32,403 bases of DNA from the NCBI GenBank assembly GCA_026389315.1, contig JAPLIC010000040.1, positions 1 through 32,403 on the forward strand. Reading direction: 5' to 3'. Every line of letters starts with the position of its first letter. The first letter of the stretch is position 1. Below, piece after piece: positions 17,914 to 27,150 of this stretch. The notes beneath the pieces were generated by a model. That model saw nothing but the letters and a program-made list of their open reading frames with translations, did not search any database and was not told the DNA's origin. A program made the translations under genes and the position numbers. Origin of the DNA: Cyanobacteriota bacterium (lineage in GTDB: Bacteria; Cyanobacteriota; Cyanobacteriia; PCC-6307; Cyanobiaceae).

Positions 17914-18957
17914 ATGCCCGCCAGTGATTTCCCCCAAGCGGGCAGACCCCTGGGGGTCGCCTTTGATCGGCAAATCTTCCGCCGCCAACCGCGGGGGGGC
18001 ATCAGCCGCTATTTCCGGGAGCTGCGCTCCGGGCTGGGCGGTTGCGGGGAGATGGAGGTTCTCGAGGTCGGGCGGGGCGGCTGGCAACGGGCCTCCGTGC
18101 TGCACGCCACTTTCTATAGCGGTCAGCCCTACCGGCGGCGGGCTGGGCAGCGGCTGGTGAGCAGCCTGTTCGACATGACCCCCGAGCGCCACCCCGAGCA
18201 TTTTTTCCTGCCGGGCCTGCGTTCCCCCCATGGCAACAAAGCGTCCTGGCTGCAGGCCTCGGATCTGATCCTCAGCATCAGTGCCGCCAGTGCTGATGAT
18301 TTGAGCTTCTTTTTGCCGCGGCTGGCCACCCCTGTCCGGGTGATCCACCTGGCGACCGCCATCAATGCCGTTGCCACCACTGCGCTGCCGGCCCTGGTCG
18401 GGCGCCGCTTCTGGCTGATGGTGGGCAAACGCCATGCCTACAAGAACGGCCTGACCCTGATGAGGGCCCTGGCGCGGCTGAGGCAGGGTGAGGCCGATGG
18501 CAAGCCCTGGCAGGAGCTGCCTCTCTTGGTGTTCGCCGGCGGAGGCCCGTTGCGTCGTCAGGAACGGCGCTGGATCGGCGGCAAGGGTCTGGAAGCGCAG
18601 CTGCTGCAGCTGGCCGCCGACGACCAGCGATTGGCCTGGCTCTATCGCCAGGCCGAAGCGGTGCTGGTGCCCTCGATCTCCGAAGGCTTCTCTCTACCCC
18701 TGATCGAGGCTCTCGCCTGCAACACCCCGGTGATGGCCTCCGACCTGGAAGTGCATCGGGAGGTGGGTGGGGCCTTCGCCACCCTGTTGCCGGCCCTGAA
18801 TGCAAACGCCTGGTGTGAGGCGCTGGCCAGCGCCAGCCTCTCGCCACTAGAGCGACCTCGGCAACAGCTGGGTGGAGATCGCTACCTGGAGCTGTGCAGC
18901 CATTACTCGCCCCAGCGGCTACTCGGAGAGCATCGCCACGCCTATCAGGGGCTCTGA
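17914..18957 (+). CDS. Family 4 glycosyltransferase
   Basis: GT-B glycosyltransferase of 347 residues, near the short end of the family. The N-terminal PLGVAFDRQIFRRQPRGGIS is the donor/acceptor glycine-rich entry of this group (typical form: FDxQIFxxQxxGGISRYF). LMVGKRHAYKNGLTLMRAL starts the donor domain, and the EX7E motif SEGFSLPLIEA is near residue 252. The ATG at 17914 is used. It diverges from the minus-strand GT2 gene and converges with the gmd-like gene 43 bases downstream. Strongly GC-rich like the host core. Which sugar it adds is unknown. Confidence 0.88.
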   Translation: MPASDFPQAGRPLGVAFDRQIFRRQPRGGISRYFRELRSGLGGCGEMEVLEVGRGGWQRASVLHATFYSGQPYRRRAGQRLVSSLFDMTPERHPEHFFLPGLRSPHGNKASWLQASDLILSISAASADDLSFFLPRLATPVRVIHLATAINAVATTALPALVGRRFWLMVGKRHAYKNGLTLMRALARLRQGEADGKPWQELPLLVFAGGGPLRRQERRWIGGKGLEAQLLQLAADDQRLAWLYRQAEAVLVPSISEGFSLPLIEALACNTPVMASDLEVHREVGGAFATLLPALNANAWCEALASASLSPLERPRQQLGGDRYLELCSHYSPQRLLGEHRHAYQGL

Positions 18958-19000
18958 GGGGAGTGGTTTGCCAAGCGACGAGGCTGGGTCGAGCCCATGC

Positions 19001-19993
19001 TCATGCTGTCAAGGGATCGGGCTGGGCAGGGACCCCGGAACAACCGAGGGCGACAAGGGTCTGGATCACACCGTCAACATCCTTTTGGGCACGCCACTGA
19101 TGCTTGCGCCACATCGGCTCGGGATTGCCCACACTGCGAAGGATCTCGGAGGGCCGCCGCAGGCTGGCAACCAGATCAACATGATCCTGCCAATGCAGGT
19201 TTAGTTCCGCAAAAACACGCTCTACAAAGTATTCCAAGGTTTCTGAGCGACCCGTGCAGATTACCTGATCTTCTAATTCATTCTCCAATAGATCAGCCCT
19301 TAGGACAAGTTGCATCGCCTCAATGTATTCCTCCGCCCAGCCCCAGTCACGTGCCACAGAAAGGTCTCCCAGTTTCAAGCGGTAGCCTGGCTCACGCAAA
19401 CAGCGCAAGGCGCCATCAACGATCTTGCGAGTCACGAATGTCCGCGAGCGATAAGGTGACTCATGGTTAAACAAGATGCCCGTGACGCAATTCAATCCAT
19501 AGGCCTGACGATAGACTTGAACAGTATTAAAACTGGCATCTTTGGCAATAGCATAGGGGCTCAATGGCTGACGAGGACTATCCAAATCAGCCGGACGATC
19601 CGTATTTCCGAATATCTCACTGCTGCCGGCAAAATAAAGCCTTCCCTTAAAGCCAGCAAAGCGAGCCACCTCCAGCAGGTTAATCGTACCGTTAATGATG
19701 CTTTTAAACGTGTCAACAGGCTGCCGGAAAGACAATCCTACCGAAGACTGGGCGGCAAGATTGTAAACTTCGCCTGGATTATGATTAGTGATAATCTCCA
19801 ATATTTCCCTGAAATCACAGATGTCTGCGGTGGTGATTTCCACCTTGCCATTGATACCAAGAGACTGGTGAATTGTGAGGTTAGGATTGCTAGACCGGGA
19901 TACGCCGATGACATCTATTCCCTGGCGCAACAACGAGCGGCACAGCAATGATCCATCTTGCCCAGTACAGCCAAAGACCAGAGCCTTGACCAT
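19001..19993 (-). CDS. gmd: GDP-mannose 4,6-dehydratase
   Basis: Converts GDP-D-mannose to GDP-4-keto-6-deoxy-D-mannose, the precursor of GDP-fucose, GDP-rhamnose and related sugars; cytoplasmic short-chain dehydrogenase/reductase fold. The NAD(P)-binding loop VFGCTGQDGSLL is at the N-terminus. The catalytic set is S/T near SSEIFG with Y-x-x-x-K in SPYAIAK. GILFNHESPYRSRTFVTRKI is highly specific for Gmd. The ATG at 19993 puts MVKALVFGCTGQDGS first; an ATG at 20014 would add seven residues. At about 330 residues it is shorter than the E. coli enzyme (373). No reductase or epimerase partner is in the window, so the final sugar is undetermined. It supplies donor sugar to the surrounding glycosyltransferases. 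Confidence 0.92.
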   Translation of the reverse strand: MVKALVFGCTGQDGSLLCRSLLRQGIDVIGVSRSSNPNLTIHQSLGINGKVEITTADICDFREILEIITNHNPGEVYNLAAQSSVGLSFRQPVDTFKSIINGTINLLEVARFAGFKGRLYFAGSSEIFGNTDRPADLDSPRQPLSPYAIAKDASFNTVQVYRQAYGLNCVTGILFNHESPYRSRTFVTRKIVDGALRCLREPGYRLKLGDLSVARDWGWAEEYIEAMQLVLRADLLENELEDQVICTGRSETLEYFVERVFAELNLHWQDHVDLVASLRRPSEILRSVGNPEPMWRKHQWRAQKDVDGVIQTLVALGCSGVPAQPDPLTA

Positions 19994-20054
19994 GAACCCC
20001 TGCACGTCTGACACAACCTAGACGAGCCCCGTAATCAAACCCTCAAGGCCGGAG

Positions 20055-21182
20055 TCACCTTCCCCTGGCCTTGAGCACCGTCTTGATCGTCTTGAGGAGG
20101 ATCAAAAGGTCCAGACCCGTATTCCAATGGCGTAAATAATAGAGGTCGTAGCTGAGCTTGAGTTCGGCCTCCTCGACACTGGCGGCATAGGGGGCGCACA
20201 CCTGGGCCCAGCCACTGAGGCCCGGCGGCATCCAGTGACGCTTGCGGTAGTGGCGAATGCGCTCCTCCAGGTCCCGCTCCAACTCGGGGCGCTCCGGCCG
20301 GGGGCCGATGAGACTCATCTCCCCGCGCAGCACATTGAGGAGCTGGGGCAGCTCATCCAAGCGCACTCGCCGCAACAATCCGCCGATGCGGGTAATGCGC
20401 CGATCGCCCCGCACGGTCCAGGTGGCCGGCGCCTGGGGTGCGGCCTGGCGCATGGTGCGCAGCTTGAACAGTTTGAAACTTTTGCCCATCAGGCCACTTC
20501 GCTTTTGGACGTAGAGCACCGGCCCCCGATCCTCCAGCCAGATCAACAGGGCCGCCAGGGCAATCAAGGGCAAGGTCACAAGCAACAGCACCAGGGACAA
20601 CAGTCCGTCAGCAGCCCGTTTGAGCTGGCGCTGCACACTGAGGCTGTCGCTCCAAGGCAGGTCCTCCAGCAGCAACGCCTCCTCCGGCAGATGGCTGGGC
20701 AACAGGCGTTGCTGCTGGTTTTCGGTCAGATCGAGCAGACTCAAACCAGGCCGTTGCTGCGGCCGGGCCAGGCGCCGCAGCCAGAGTCGCTGAACCAGGG
20801 CCCAGAGGGTCATGCCAGCGAGCAGGGCCAGCTGGACACGCCGGTGCCCCAGAGTGAAATTCACCGGCAGACGAAACAGCCAGTAGGCCAACACCACCAC
20901 CAGCGCACTGGCCAGGGCCGAGAGCCCCAGCCGCGCCGCCACCAGAGAGAACCGCAGCCGGGGCAGCTTCAAGAGGGTGTAGCTGCCAAACAGCCAACTG
21001 AAGCCGACATAAACCAGCCCAAAAGGCAACAGCCATTGGGGATGGCGCAGCAGATCGGTGCCGTCGAGACGGTCGACCAGGGCCGCCGAGAGCACCAGCC
21101 CCAGCAGATCGAGGGCGGCACACAACATCAGCACCTGACGCGGCCTCAGGCGCCCGGACAGCTGGCCCCGCTTGGATTTCAC
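20055..21182 (-). CDS. Polyprenyl-phosphate sugar-1-phosphate transferase (initiating enzyme)
   Basis: Starts glycan assembly by moving a sugar-1-phosphate onto undecaprenyl phosphate. The N-terminal half has about four hydrophobic helices ([19 protein letters not shown] and others) without a complete CoA-binding middle domain. The C-terminal half is the bacterial sugar transferase domain: [20 protein letters not shown], then [20 protein letters not shown], then [20 protein letters not shown] with the catalytic D-E/PRPE set. At 375 residues it is shorter than WbaP-type proteins (about 470), reflecting the reduced middle part. The GTG start overlaps the ribH stop (GTGA), so it is translated from the psbZ-ribH message. 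Substrate sugar unknown. Confidence 0.92.
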   Translation of the reverse strand: MKSKRGQLSGRLRPRQVLMLCAALDLLGLVLSAALVDRLDGTDLLRHPQWLLPFGLVYVGFSWLFGSYTLLKLPRLRFSLVAARLGLSALASALVVVLAYWLFRLPVNFTLGHRRVQLALLAGMTLWALVQRLWLRRLARPQQRPGLSLLDLTENQQQRLLPSHLPEEALLLEDLPWSDSLSVQRQLKRAADGLLSLVLLLVTLPLIALAALLIWLEDRGPVLYVQKRSGLMGKSFKLFKLRTMRQAAPQAPATWTVRGDRRITRIGGLLRRVRLDELPQLLNVLRGEMSLIGPRPERPELERDLEERIRHYRKRHWMPPGLSGWAQVCAPYAASVEEAELKLSYDLYYLRHWNTGLDLLILLKTIKTVLKARGR

Positions 21183-21658
21183 CCGGCCAGCGCCGCCATC
21201 AAACTGCCCATTTCCAGGGCCTGGAGGCCGTAGCTCCAGCCGAGGTTGCTCTTGATGCCAGCTCGCTCCAGGGCCTGCTGCAGGGTGTCGGTGGTGAGGA
21301 CGCCGAAAATCACAGGGACACCGGTGTCCCGGGCCACGGCGGCCACGCCCTTGCTGACCTCGGCGACCACCACATCGAAATGGGGCGTGTCACCGCGGAT
21401 CACGGCCCCCAAGGTGATGACCACCTGGTAGCGACCGCTGGCCGCCAGCAACTGGGCCACCAGGGGAATTTCGAAACTGCCGGGCACCCAGGCCACATCT
21501 AGCTGGCTGCTGCTGGCGGCCACATCAATGCCATGGCGGCTGAGGCAATCAAGGCAGCCGCTGAGCAGTTTGCCTGTGACCAAATCATTGAAACGGGCCA
21601 CCACCACGGCGATACGCAGCTGGCCGACGTCGGTGAAGCGACCTTCGAAAACGGTCAA
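21179..21658 (-). CDS. ribH: 6,7-dimethyl-8-ribityllumazine synthase (riboflavin biosynthesis)
   Basis: Condenses 5-amino-6-ribitylamino-uracil with 3,4-dihydroxy-2-butanone 4-phosphate to form the direct riboflavin precursor; forms cytoplasmic pentamers or 60-mers. Family blocks are in order: [43 protein letters not shown] with the catalytic His, [12 protein letters not shown], and [14 protein letters not shown]. The 159-residue length is normal. It starts 4 bases after the psbZ stop and overlaps the sugar transferase by 4 bases, giving a compact psbZ-ribH-transferase unit. Confidence 0.96.
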   Translation of the reverse strand: MTVFEGRFTDVGQLRIAVVVARFNDLVTGKLLSGCLDCLSRHGIDVAASSSQLDVAWVPGSFEIPLVAQLLAASGRYQVVITLGAVIRGDTPHFDVVVAEVSKGVAAVARDTGVPVIFGVLTTDTLQQALERAGIKSNLGWSYGLQALEMGSLMAALAG

Positions 21659-21662
21659 CGGC

Positions 21663-21851
21663 TCAAACCACGAAGTAACTCATGCCCCAGTTGAGCAGCA
21701 CGAGGGCGACCCAGGCGGCACCACCAATCAAAATAAGGCGGTTGGAGCGGCCGCTGTCCTGGCTGCTGGCGTAGAGCACAGGAACCGCAACGATCAGGAC
21801 GAAAGACATCACCACCAGGGCCAGAACGGTGAGTGTGTTGAGGATCTGCAT
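21663..21851 (-). CDS. psbZ: Photosystem II reaction centre protein Z
   Basis: 62-residue thylakoid membrane protein with two transmembrane helices ([20 protein letters not shown] and [20 protein letters not shown]) joined by the conserved loop [14 protein letters not shown]. It stabilises the photosystem II core at the antenna interface. Full length for the family (Ycf9). It is the first gene of the minus-strand unit psbZ-ribH-sugar transferase and diverges from mutS; its promoter should lie in 21852-22013. This gene is the firmest evidence that the DNA is cyanobacterial. Confidence 0.97.
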   Translation of the reverse strand: MQILNTLTVLALVVMSFVLIVAVPVLYASSQDSGRSNRLILIGGAAWVALVLLNWGMSYFVV

Positions 21852-22013
21852 GGCGAAGGGTGCGCGCTGGCCTGATCAGGCCTTGGCTGGCATTCTTCCA
21901 TGGCGGACCTGGGGGGAAGGGGGGAAGGCGCCGCATCCTTCACAAGTTGTGGGGTGATGGGGAGAGCTATCCCGCCAGGGGGTTGGGGACCCTACCGGTG
22001 GGGTCGTTCTAGA

Positions 22014-24836
22014 ATGGTGAGCCCCACCCCCAGCGCCATGGCGGCCCGAGCCGAACTGCAGCTGTCGCTGGTGGCGGATCCCGTCAGCCAGGGGGATCTG
22101 TTCGGCGCCGCCGGCATGGAGGCTCCGGCCGCCCCCCGCACCGCGCCCATCCCCGCGCCCGCCTGGGGCCCCGGTGGGCCCGGGGCGGCGCAAGACGGCC
22201 CTGGAGACCTGCCGGATGAGGCGGCCCTGCAGGCCGATGCCGCCGCCCGACCCCGCCAGCGACCCCACCAGCCCGCCAGCCAGGGGTCGGTGGAGCCGCA
22301 GGCAGCGGAGCAGCCGGCCCAGGACGACAGCACCGCCGCCGAGCCCGACTCGGATCTGCCCCGCTGGCACCACCACAGCCTGGTGGATCCGGCGACCTTG
22401 ACCCCGGTGCTGCGCCACTACGTCGAACTCAAGGCCGACCAACCAGAGCGGCTGCTGCTCTACCGGCTGGGGGACTTCTTTGAATGTTTTTTTGAGGACG
22501 CGATCCTGCTGTCGCGCCTGCTGGAGCTGACCCTCACCGGCAAAGATGCCGGCAAAAGCATGGGGCGGGTGCCAATGGCGGGCCTGCCCCACCACGCCGC
22601 CGAGCGCTACTGCGCCGAGCTGGTGCGGCGCGGCTACAGCGTGGCCCTCTGCGATCAACTGGAAACCACCCCCGCTAAAGGGGCCCTGCTGCGCCGCGAC
22701 ATCACCCGGGTGCTGACCCCGGGGACGGTGCTGGAGGAGGGGATGCTGGCGGCGCGGCGCAACAACTGGCTGTGCGCCGTCGTGCTGGAGCAGGGCCGCT
22801 GGGGCCTGGCGGTGGCGGATGTCAGCACCGGCGAGCTGCGCCTGAGCGAACAGGAGGGCAGTGGCGGGCTGCACCAGGAGTTGCTGCAACTGGAGGCCGC
22901 CGAGGTGGTCTGGCCGGGGGAGGAGGCCCAGCCCGCCTGGTGCCCGCCGGGACTGCGGCTGGTGAGCCAACCGCGCACCCCCTTCGAGGCCCCGGCGGCC
23001 CGCGCCGCCCTGCTGGCCCGCTTTCGTTTGGCCAACCTGGCTGGCCTGGGGCTGGCGGAGGCGCCGTTGGCCCTGCGGGCCGCCGGCGGCCTGCTGGCCT
23101 ACCTGGACAGCACCCACGCCCTGGCTCAGGACCGCGGCGCCATCCCCCTGGAGAGCCCCCGGCTGTGGCATCCGGGCGATGCCCTGGTGCTCGATGCCCA
23201 AACCCGCCGCCATCTGGAACTGACCCAGACCCAGGTGGGCGGCGGCCTGCACGGCTCGTTGCTGTGGGCCCTTGATCGAACCATGACCGCCATGGGCGGC
23301 CGCTGTTTGCGGCGCTGGATCGAGGCGCCGCTGCTGGAGGCCAAGGCGATCGGCGCACGAGCCGATGGGGTGGGAGAGCTGGTGGAGCAGCGGGGGCTGC
23401 GGCTGACCCTGCGGCGCCTGCTGCGGCCCATGGGCGATTTGGAGCGGTTGGCGGGCCGGGCGGGGGCGGGCACGGCCTCGGCCCGGGATCTGGTGGCCCT
23501 GGCCGATGGCCTGGAGCGGCTGCCCTTGCTGGCGGAGCGGCTGATGGCGGCCCGCAGCGGTCCCTTGCTGGCCCTGGCCCGCCCCTGGCCCGAGCTGGAG
23601 GCGCTGGCGCTGCAGCTGCGCCAGCGCCTGGTGGAGCAACCGCCCTTGAGCCTCAGCGAAGGGGGCCTGATCCACGATGGCGTTGATCCGGTGCTCGATG
23701 GCCTGCGCAACCAACTGGACGACCAGGACAAGTGGCTGGCCGAGCAGGAGGCCCAAGAGCGGCGGGCCAGCGGCAACACCAACCTGCGCCTGCAATATCA
23801 CCGCAGTTTTGGCTATTTTCTAGCCACCAGCCGGGCCAAGGCGGCATCGGTACCGAGCCATTGGATCCGGCGCCAGACCCTGGCCAATGAAGAGCGCTTC
23901 GTCACCCCGGACCTCAAGGCCCGCGAAGGACGCATCCTGCAACTCAAGGCCCGCGCCGCCCAGCGCGAATACGAGCTGTTTTGTGAATTAAGGTGTCAGG
24001 TGGGCGAACAGGCCACTCCGGTGCGGGCGGCGGCCAGGCTGGTGGCCGACCTCGATGCCCTGGCCTCCCTGGCGGAGGTGGCCGCCACCCGGGGCTATTG
24101 CCGGCCCGAGCTGGTGGAGGGCCGCGACCTGGTGATCGAGGCGGGACGCCATCCGGTGGTGGAGCAACTGCTGGTGGAGGAGCGCTTTACCGCCAATGAT
24201 CTGAAGTTGGGGGGAGAGGGCCCGGATCTGCTGGTGCTGACCGGCCCCAACGCCAGCGGCAAGAGTTGTTATTTGCGCCAGACGGGGCTGTTGCAGCTGA
24301 TGGCCCAAATCGGCAGCTGGATCCCGGCCCGCTCGGCCCGCCTGGGCTTGGCGGACCGCATCTTCACCCGGGTCGGGGCGGTGGATGATCTGGCCACGGG
24401 CCAGTCCACCTTCATGGTGGAAATGGCCGAAACCGCCAACATCCTGCACCACGCCAGCGAGCGATCGTTGGTGCTGCTCGATGAGATCGGCCGCGGCACC
24501 GCCACCTTCGATGGCCTGTCGATTGCCTGGGCGGTGGCCGAACATCTGGCCAGCCCCATCGGCGCCCGCACCATCTTCGCCACCCACTACCACGAGCTCA
24601 ATGAGCTGGCCTCGCTGCTGCCCAACGTGGCCAACGCCCAGGTGCTGGTGCAGGAAACCGGCGACGAACTGGTGTTTCTGCATCGCGTCGTCCACGGCGG
24701 CGCCTCCCGCAGCTACGGCATCGAAGCCGCCCGCCTGGCGGGCGTCCCGCCAGCGGTGGTGCGCCGCGCCCGCCAGGTGCTGGGTCGCATCGAGGCCAAC
24801 AGCCATGTGGCGGTGGGACTGGCGCCGCAGGGGTGA
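22014..24836 (+). CDS. mutS: DNA mismatch repair protein MutS
   Basis: Recognises mismatched bases and starts mismatch repair. After a low-complexity Pro/Ala/Gly-rich N-terminus of about 110 residues, domain I begins with [16 protein letters not shown], where F-x-E is the mismatch-wedging motif. Core and clamp domains follow ([27 protein letters not shown]). The ATPase has Walker [10 protein letters not shown] near 745, [12 protein letters not shown], Walker [19 protein letters not shown] and [10 protein letters not shown]. The start is uncertain. The frame is open from an ATG at 21900, but the translation before 22014 looks non-coding. ATG 22014 has a G-rich stretch about 12 bases upstream, and ATG 22038 is the other candidate. 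Very high GC, typical of a host core gene. The C-terminal beta-clamp/tetramer tail seen in E. coli seems absent. Confidence 0.95.
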   Translation: MVSPTPSAMAARAELQLSLVADPVSQGDLFGAAGMEAPAAPRTAPIPAPAWGPGGPGAAQDGPGDLPDEAALQADAAARPRQRPHQPASQGSVEPQAAEQPAQDDSTAAEPDSDLPRWHHHSLVDPATLTPVLRHYVELKADQPERLLLYRLGDFFECFFEDAILLSRLLELTLTGKDAGKSMGRVPMAGLPHHAAERYCAELVRRGYSVALCDQLETTPAKGALLRRDITRVLTPGTVLEEGMLAARRNNWLCAVVLEQGRWGLAVADVSTGELRLSEQEGSGGLHQELLQLEAAEVVWPGEEAQPAWCPPGLRLVSQPRTPFEAPAARAALLARFRLANLAGLGLAEAPLALRAAGGLLAYLDSTHALAQDRGAIPLESPRLWHPGDALVLDAQTRRHLELTQTQVGGGLHGSLLWALDRTMTAMGGRCLRRWIEAPLLEAKAIGARADGVGELVEQRGLRLTLRRLLRPMGDLERLAGRAGAGTASARDLVALADGLERLPLLAERLMAARSGPLLALARPWPELEALALQLRQRLVEQPPLSLSEGGLIHDGVDPVLDGLRNQLDDQDKWLAEQEAQERRASGNTNLRLQYHRSFGYFLATSRAKAASVPSHWIRRQTLANEERFVTPDLKAREGRILQLKARAAQREYELFCELRCQVGEQATPVRAAARLVADLDALASLAEVAATRGYCRPELVEGRDLVIEAGRHPVVEQLLVEERFTANDLKLGGEGPDLLVLTGPNASGKSCYLRQTGLLQLMAQIGSWIPARSARLGLADRIFTRVGAVDDLATGQSTFMVEMAETANILHHASERSLVLLDEIGRGTATFDGLSIAWAVAEHLASPIGARTIFATHYHELNELASLLPNVANAQVLVQETGDELVFLHRVVHGGASRSYGIEAARLAGVPPAVVRRARQVLGRIEANSHVAVGLAPQG

Positions 24837-24908
24837 TCAGATCAGCTGGCAGGAATCTCATGCCATGTTGTGCTGGACGCCGATGCCATCCCTGCAAATC
24901 CAGCACTG

Positions 24909-25301
24909 ATGGCCCTTACCAATGGGCTCGATGCCTCGGCGGCCGTGCGGTTGATCCTGGGCGATCCCGCCGCAGCGGGGCTCGCTCAGCAGATCGGTGA
25001 GGCAGCGCTGGTGCTTGCACCCGAGCTGATGCTGAGCGAGGTGGCCAACACCCTTTGGAAGCTGCGGCGGGCCGATCAGCTCAATAATCTCGACCCTCCG
25101 CAATTGCTGGCCGATGCCCGCGATCTAGTGGATCGGGTGGAGCCGGATCGCCACCTGCAGGCCGAGGCCCTGGCTCTGGCTTGCCTCCGGAATCAGCCGG
25201 TCTACGACTGTCTTTATCTGGCCCTTGCCAGGCGGGAAGCGGTGGCCTTGATCCGCACCGATCCGCACCTGCGCGTGTTGGCTGAGCGGGTGTTGCCCTG
25301 A
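24909..25301 (+). CDS. PIN-domain ribonuclease (VapC-like), no antitoxin seen
   Basis: PIN-domain proteins are Mg-dependent RNases, often toxins of VapBC modules. The four acidic positions are present: LDASAAV at the N-terminus, ELMLSEVANTLWKL, VYDCLYLALARRE and LIRTDPHLRVLAE. The ATG at 24909 gives 130 residues, the usual length. The frame is also open from a GTG at 24870 that adds LDADAIPANPAL, itself like a second PIN strand-1 motif. No VapB-like partner lies upstream; the mutS stop is only 72 bases away. It marks the left border of the toxin-antitoxin array and is the only such gene there on the plus strand. Confidence 0.8.
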   Translation: MALTNGLDASAAVRLILGDPAAAGLAQQIGEAALVLAPELMLSEVANTLWKLRRADQLNNLDPPQLLADARDLVDRVEPDRHLQAEALALACLRNQPVYDCLYLALARREAVALIRTDPHLRVLAERVLP

Positions 25302-25331
25302 GCCTGGGCATGGCTGGTGATCAGCAGATCC

Positions 25332-25456
25332 ATGGCCGCCAACGGCTTCCCCCACCTACGAGCGCCTGCGCGACACCATCGCGAGGCGCATGCGCATGAG
25401 CCTCGTGTACTAGCCCCTGATGCTCCTGGAGCTGCTCGGCCACAGATTGGCCAGAC
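25332..25456 (+). pseudogene. Decayed HNH-HIT gene repeat, copy A (5' part only)
   Basis: About 125 bases match the 5' coding start of the repeated decayed gene: ATG, CCCCCACCTACGAGCGCCT, GCGCATGCGCATGAGCC, then GATGCTC...GAGCTGCTCGGCCACAGATTGGCCAG. It is frameshifted after the start and contains an in-frame TAG in the segment corresponding to YQPLMLMELLG. The upstream leader seen in the other copies is not recognisable. It ends abruptly about 110 bases before the PEP-CTERM-like gene. Confidence 0.75.
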
Positions 25457-25567
25457 CAGAACCGATTCATGCCCCTCCTGGATACCTCACCAAATCAGTC
25501 CAATTCCCAAGCTGGCACTCGCGCTGCTTGGCTTTCCGGGGGGGGGTAAATTAATAAATAATTTATT

Positions 25568-26242
25568 ATGATCATGTCCTTAAACAAGCTGCTTCCAGCC
25601 AGCACTTTGGTGTTAATCGGTGCCTTCTGGGCCACACCTTCCCATGCTCTGATTTTAACCTATACAAATCAAACGATCTTCCTAAATGCCTTAAATGGCG
25701 CCACTATATTCCAAGATCATTTTAACGATATTACGAGCGGCTCTTCGCCACCACTTACAAGAACTGGTAATGACCTGAATGTCACCTACTCAGCGCCTTT
25801 TGGGCTCTGGAATACGACGGGCGCGATTTCCACAGATAATAGTGAAAACAATCTGCTCGCCAGCCTTGGCTCAGGGATCTTTGCTGCTGGCGGCAACTTC
25901 TATTTGACCGATGGTAACGGAAACTTCCAGTCATTCCCTGGCCAAACCATCAGCGCTTTGGCCACCAATGGCATCGACCCAAACAGCTCCCTCTCCGCCA
26001 CTGCTAACTCAACCAGCAACTTCTTTGGATGGATCTCCACCACACCCCTGACAGTCTTGACCTCCACCTCAGGAGGAATTTTCCCAAACAGATGGAATAC
26101 CATCGATAACTTCATTGTGGCCACTGCCCCACCAACCCCTGTTACGGGGCCCCCTGCACTTGCCGGTATCCTTGGAGCCCTCGCATGGAGCCGGCGGCTT
26201 CGCTCTAGGGTCGCAGCCGGCCGTTCGAGCCAGGTTGACTGA
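25568..26242 (+). CDS. Secreted protein with PEP-CTERM-like sorting tail
   Basis: 224 residues (alternative ATG at 25574 removes two). A signal peptide is clear: KLLPASTLVLIGAFWATPSHA with a likely cut after SHA. The middle is Asn/Thr/Ser-rich and beta-like (TYTNQTIFLNALNGATIF, FNDITSGSSPP) and resembles other exported cyanobacterial proteins of unknown function. The tail PPTPVTGPPALAGILGALAW followed by SRRLRSRVA fits the cyanobacterial PEP-CTERM pattern: a proline motif, one transmembrane helix, then an Arg cluster. The motif itself is off-consensus (VTGPPAL where VPGPLPL is usual). Such proteins are normally processed by exosortase; no exosortase gene is here. More AT-rich than its surroundings. 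It interrupts the array between repeat copies A and B. Confidence 0.75.
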   Translation: MIMSLNKLLPASTLVLIGAFWATPSHALILTYTNQTIFLNALNGATIFQDHFNDITSGSSPPLTRTGNDLNVTYSAPFGLWNTTGAISTDNSENNLLASLGSGIFAAGGNFYLTDGNGNFQSFPGQTISALATNGIDPNSSLSATANSTSNFFGWISTTPLTVLTSTSGGIFPNRWNTIDNFIVATAPPTPVTGPPALAGILGALAWSRRLRSRVAAGRSSQVD

Positions 26243-26404
26243 ACGTGGTCTGCTACACAGATTCTCCCGTATCTGGGCATCGGCTGATCGGAACCTGTGA
26301 CCTTCAGCCTTGTCATTAGCCCTCTAATGGCCAATGTGCTGCAGTGCCGCTGCGAGCAGTACTGGGCCCAAGGCCACCCTTGGCACAATACGGCTGCCAC
26401 TGCA

Positions 26405-26496
26405 GCGCGTGAGGGCATGAGCCACGTCTACCAACCCCGGTGTAGGCCGTAGCCCGCTGGATCCTGGGGGAGGACATGAGCCAGATTGATTTCTAC
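26405..26496 (+). pseudogene. Decayed HNH-HIT gene repeat, copy B (short, internally deleted)
   Basis: The segment GCATGAGCCACGTCTACCAA is followed directly by GTAGCCCGCTGGATCCTGGG and GACATGAGCCAGAT. This matches copies C-F, but about 70 internal bases are deleted. Nothing of the later domains is present. The next 78 bases up to the RelE/ParE stop are unassigned. The preceding 26243-26404 also holds no recognisable gene. Confidence 0.7.
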
Positions 26497-26574
26497 GCCG
26501 ACCCCAATGGGCTTGACGTCACCAGGATTGCCGCCGATGAGGCGCTCGGCCTAGCGCTTATGGCGACACGCTTT

Positions 26575-26883
26575 TCAAGGCGGCGACGGGGAAGTCGCCA
26601 GACGATCGCGAATCCAGATGGGATCTCGGCGGCAATCAAGGATGGCGTAGATATCAATCGATGATTCGTTGATCAAGTAGTAGAGCGCGAACGGGAACCG
26701 CTTGATCAACACCCGATAAAATCCATCGAGCTTTAGATGGGTGCCTGCGTAGAGGGCTAATGTCTGCACATCAGAATCAATGGCGGAAAGAAAGGTATTG
26801 TCAAGGCCCGGACTTTGTCGCTCGTAGAACGACCATCCGCTACGCAGATCATCCTTGGCGGCCTCAAGGAGTCTGATGTTCAT
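26575..26883 (-). CDS. RelE/ParE-family toxin
   Basis: 102 residues with the ParE/RelE fold pattern: an N-terminal strand and helix IRLLEAAKDDLRSGWSFYER, a middle helix, then YRVLIKRFPFALYYLINESS and IDIYAILDCRRDPIWIRDRL. These toxins poison either DNA gyrase (ParE) or ribosome-bound mRNA (RelE); the sequence does not decide which. The start overlaps the 3' end of the upstream antitoxin gene by 20 bases, the usual antitoxin-first order. Length is normal and no lesion is seen. Confidence 0.85.
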   Translation of the reverse strand: MNIRLLEAAKDDLRSGWSFYERQSPGLDNTFLSAIDSDVQTLALYAGTHLKLDGFYRVLIKRFPFALYYLINESSIDIYAILDCRRDPIWIRDRLATSPSPP

Positions 26884-27091
26884 GTCGTTCTGTTTTCAGT
26901 TCAGCGATGGCGTCGTCCCAGTTCAGAAACTTGGTACTGCCCTGCTGTACTTGCTCTCTCCGGCGCTGCAACTCTTCGCCGTGCCAGGCCGGTGACACAA
27001 CTTGATCGGGGGTGGCTGAGAGGTCTGCCCAGAGGAGCTCCATGGCCACGAGCTTCTCTTGCAGGCTCATCCGGCTCAGTGGAAGGTTCAT
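26864..27091 (-). CDS. Antitoxin partner (addiction module protein, small helical type)
   Basis: 75 residues starting MNLPLSRMSLQEKLVAMELL and containing PAWHGEELQRRREQ and FLNWDDAIAELK. This is the small addiction-module family (roughly 70-80 residues; M-ELLWADL...P.WH..EL..R) usually found with RelE/ParE toxins. It binds and neutralises the toxin encoded just downstream. The open frame continues upstream to 27328, but that part is the reverse strand of repeat copy C, so ATG 27091 is chosen; ATG 27121 is possible. It overlaps the toxin by 20 bases. Confidence 0.82.
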   Translation of the reverse strand: MNLPLSRMSLQEKLVAMELLWADLSATPDQVVSPAWHGEELQRRREQVQQGSTKFLNWDDAIAELKTERHEHQTP

Positions 27092-27150
27092 CGCCATCAG
27101 CCCGATGCTCAAAGCAGACATCGAGTGAATTTTAGGGCTGATCCAGCAGT

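Noticed and set aside
20235..21233. 332-residue plus-strand frame
   Set aside because: Gln/His/Pro-rich shadow of the sugar transferase gene.
21876..23801. 641-residue minus-strand frame
   Set aside because: Antisense to mutS; Gln/Gly/Arg-rich composition typical of a shadow frame in GC-rich DNA.
26476..26664. 62-codon plus-strand frame as a gene
   Set aside because: It starts in the tail of repeat copy B and runs antisense into the RelE/ParE toxin gene.
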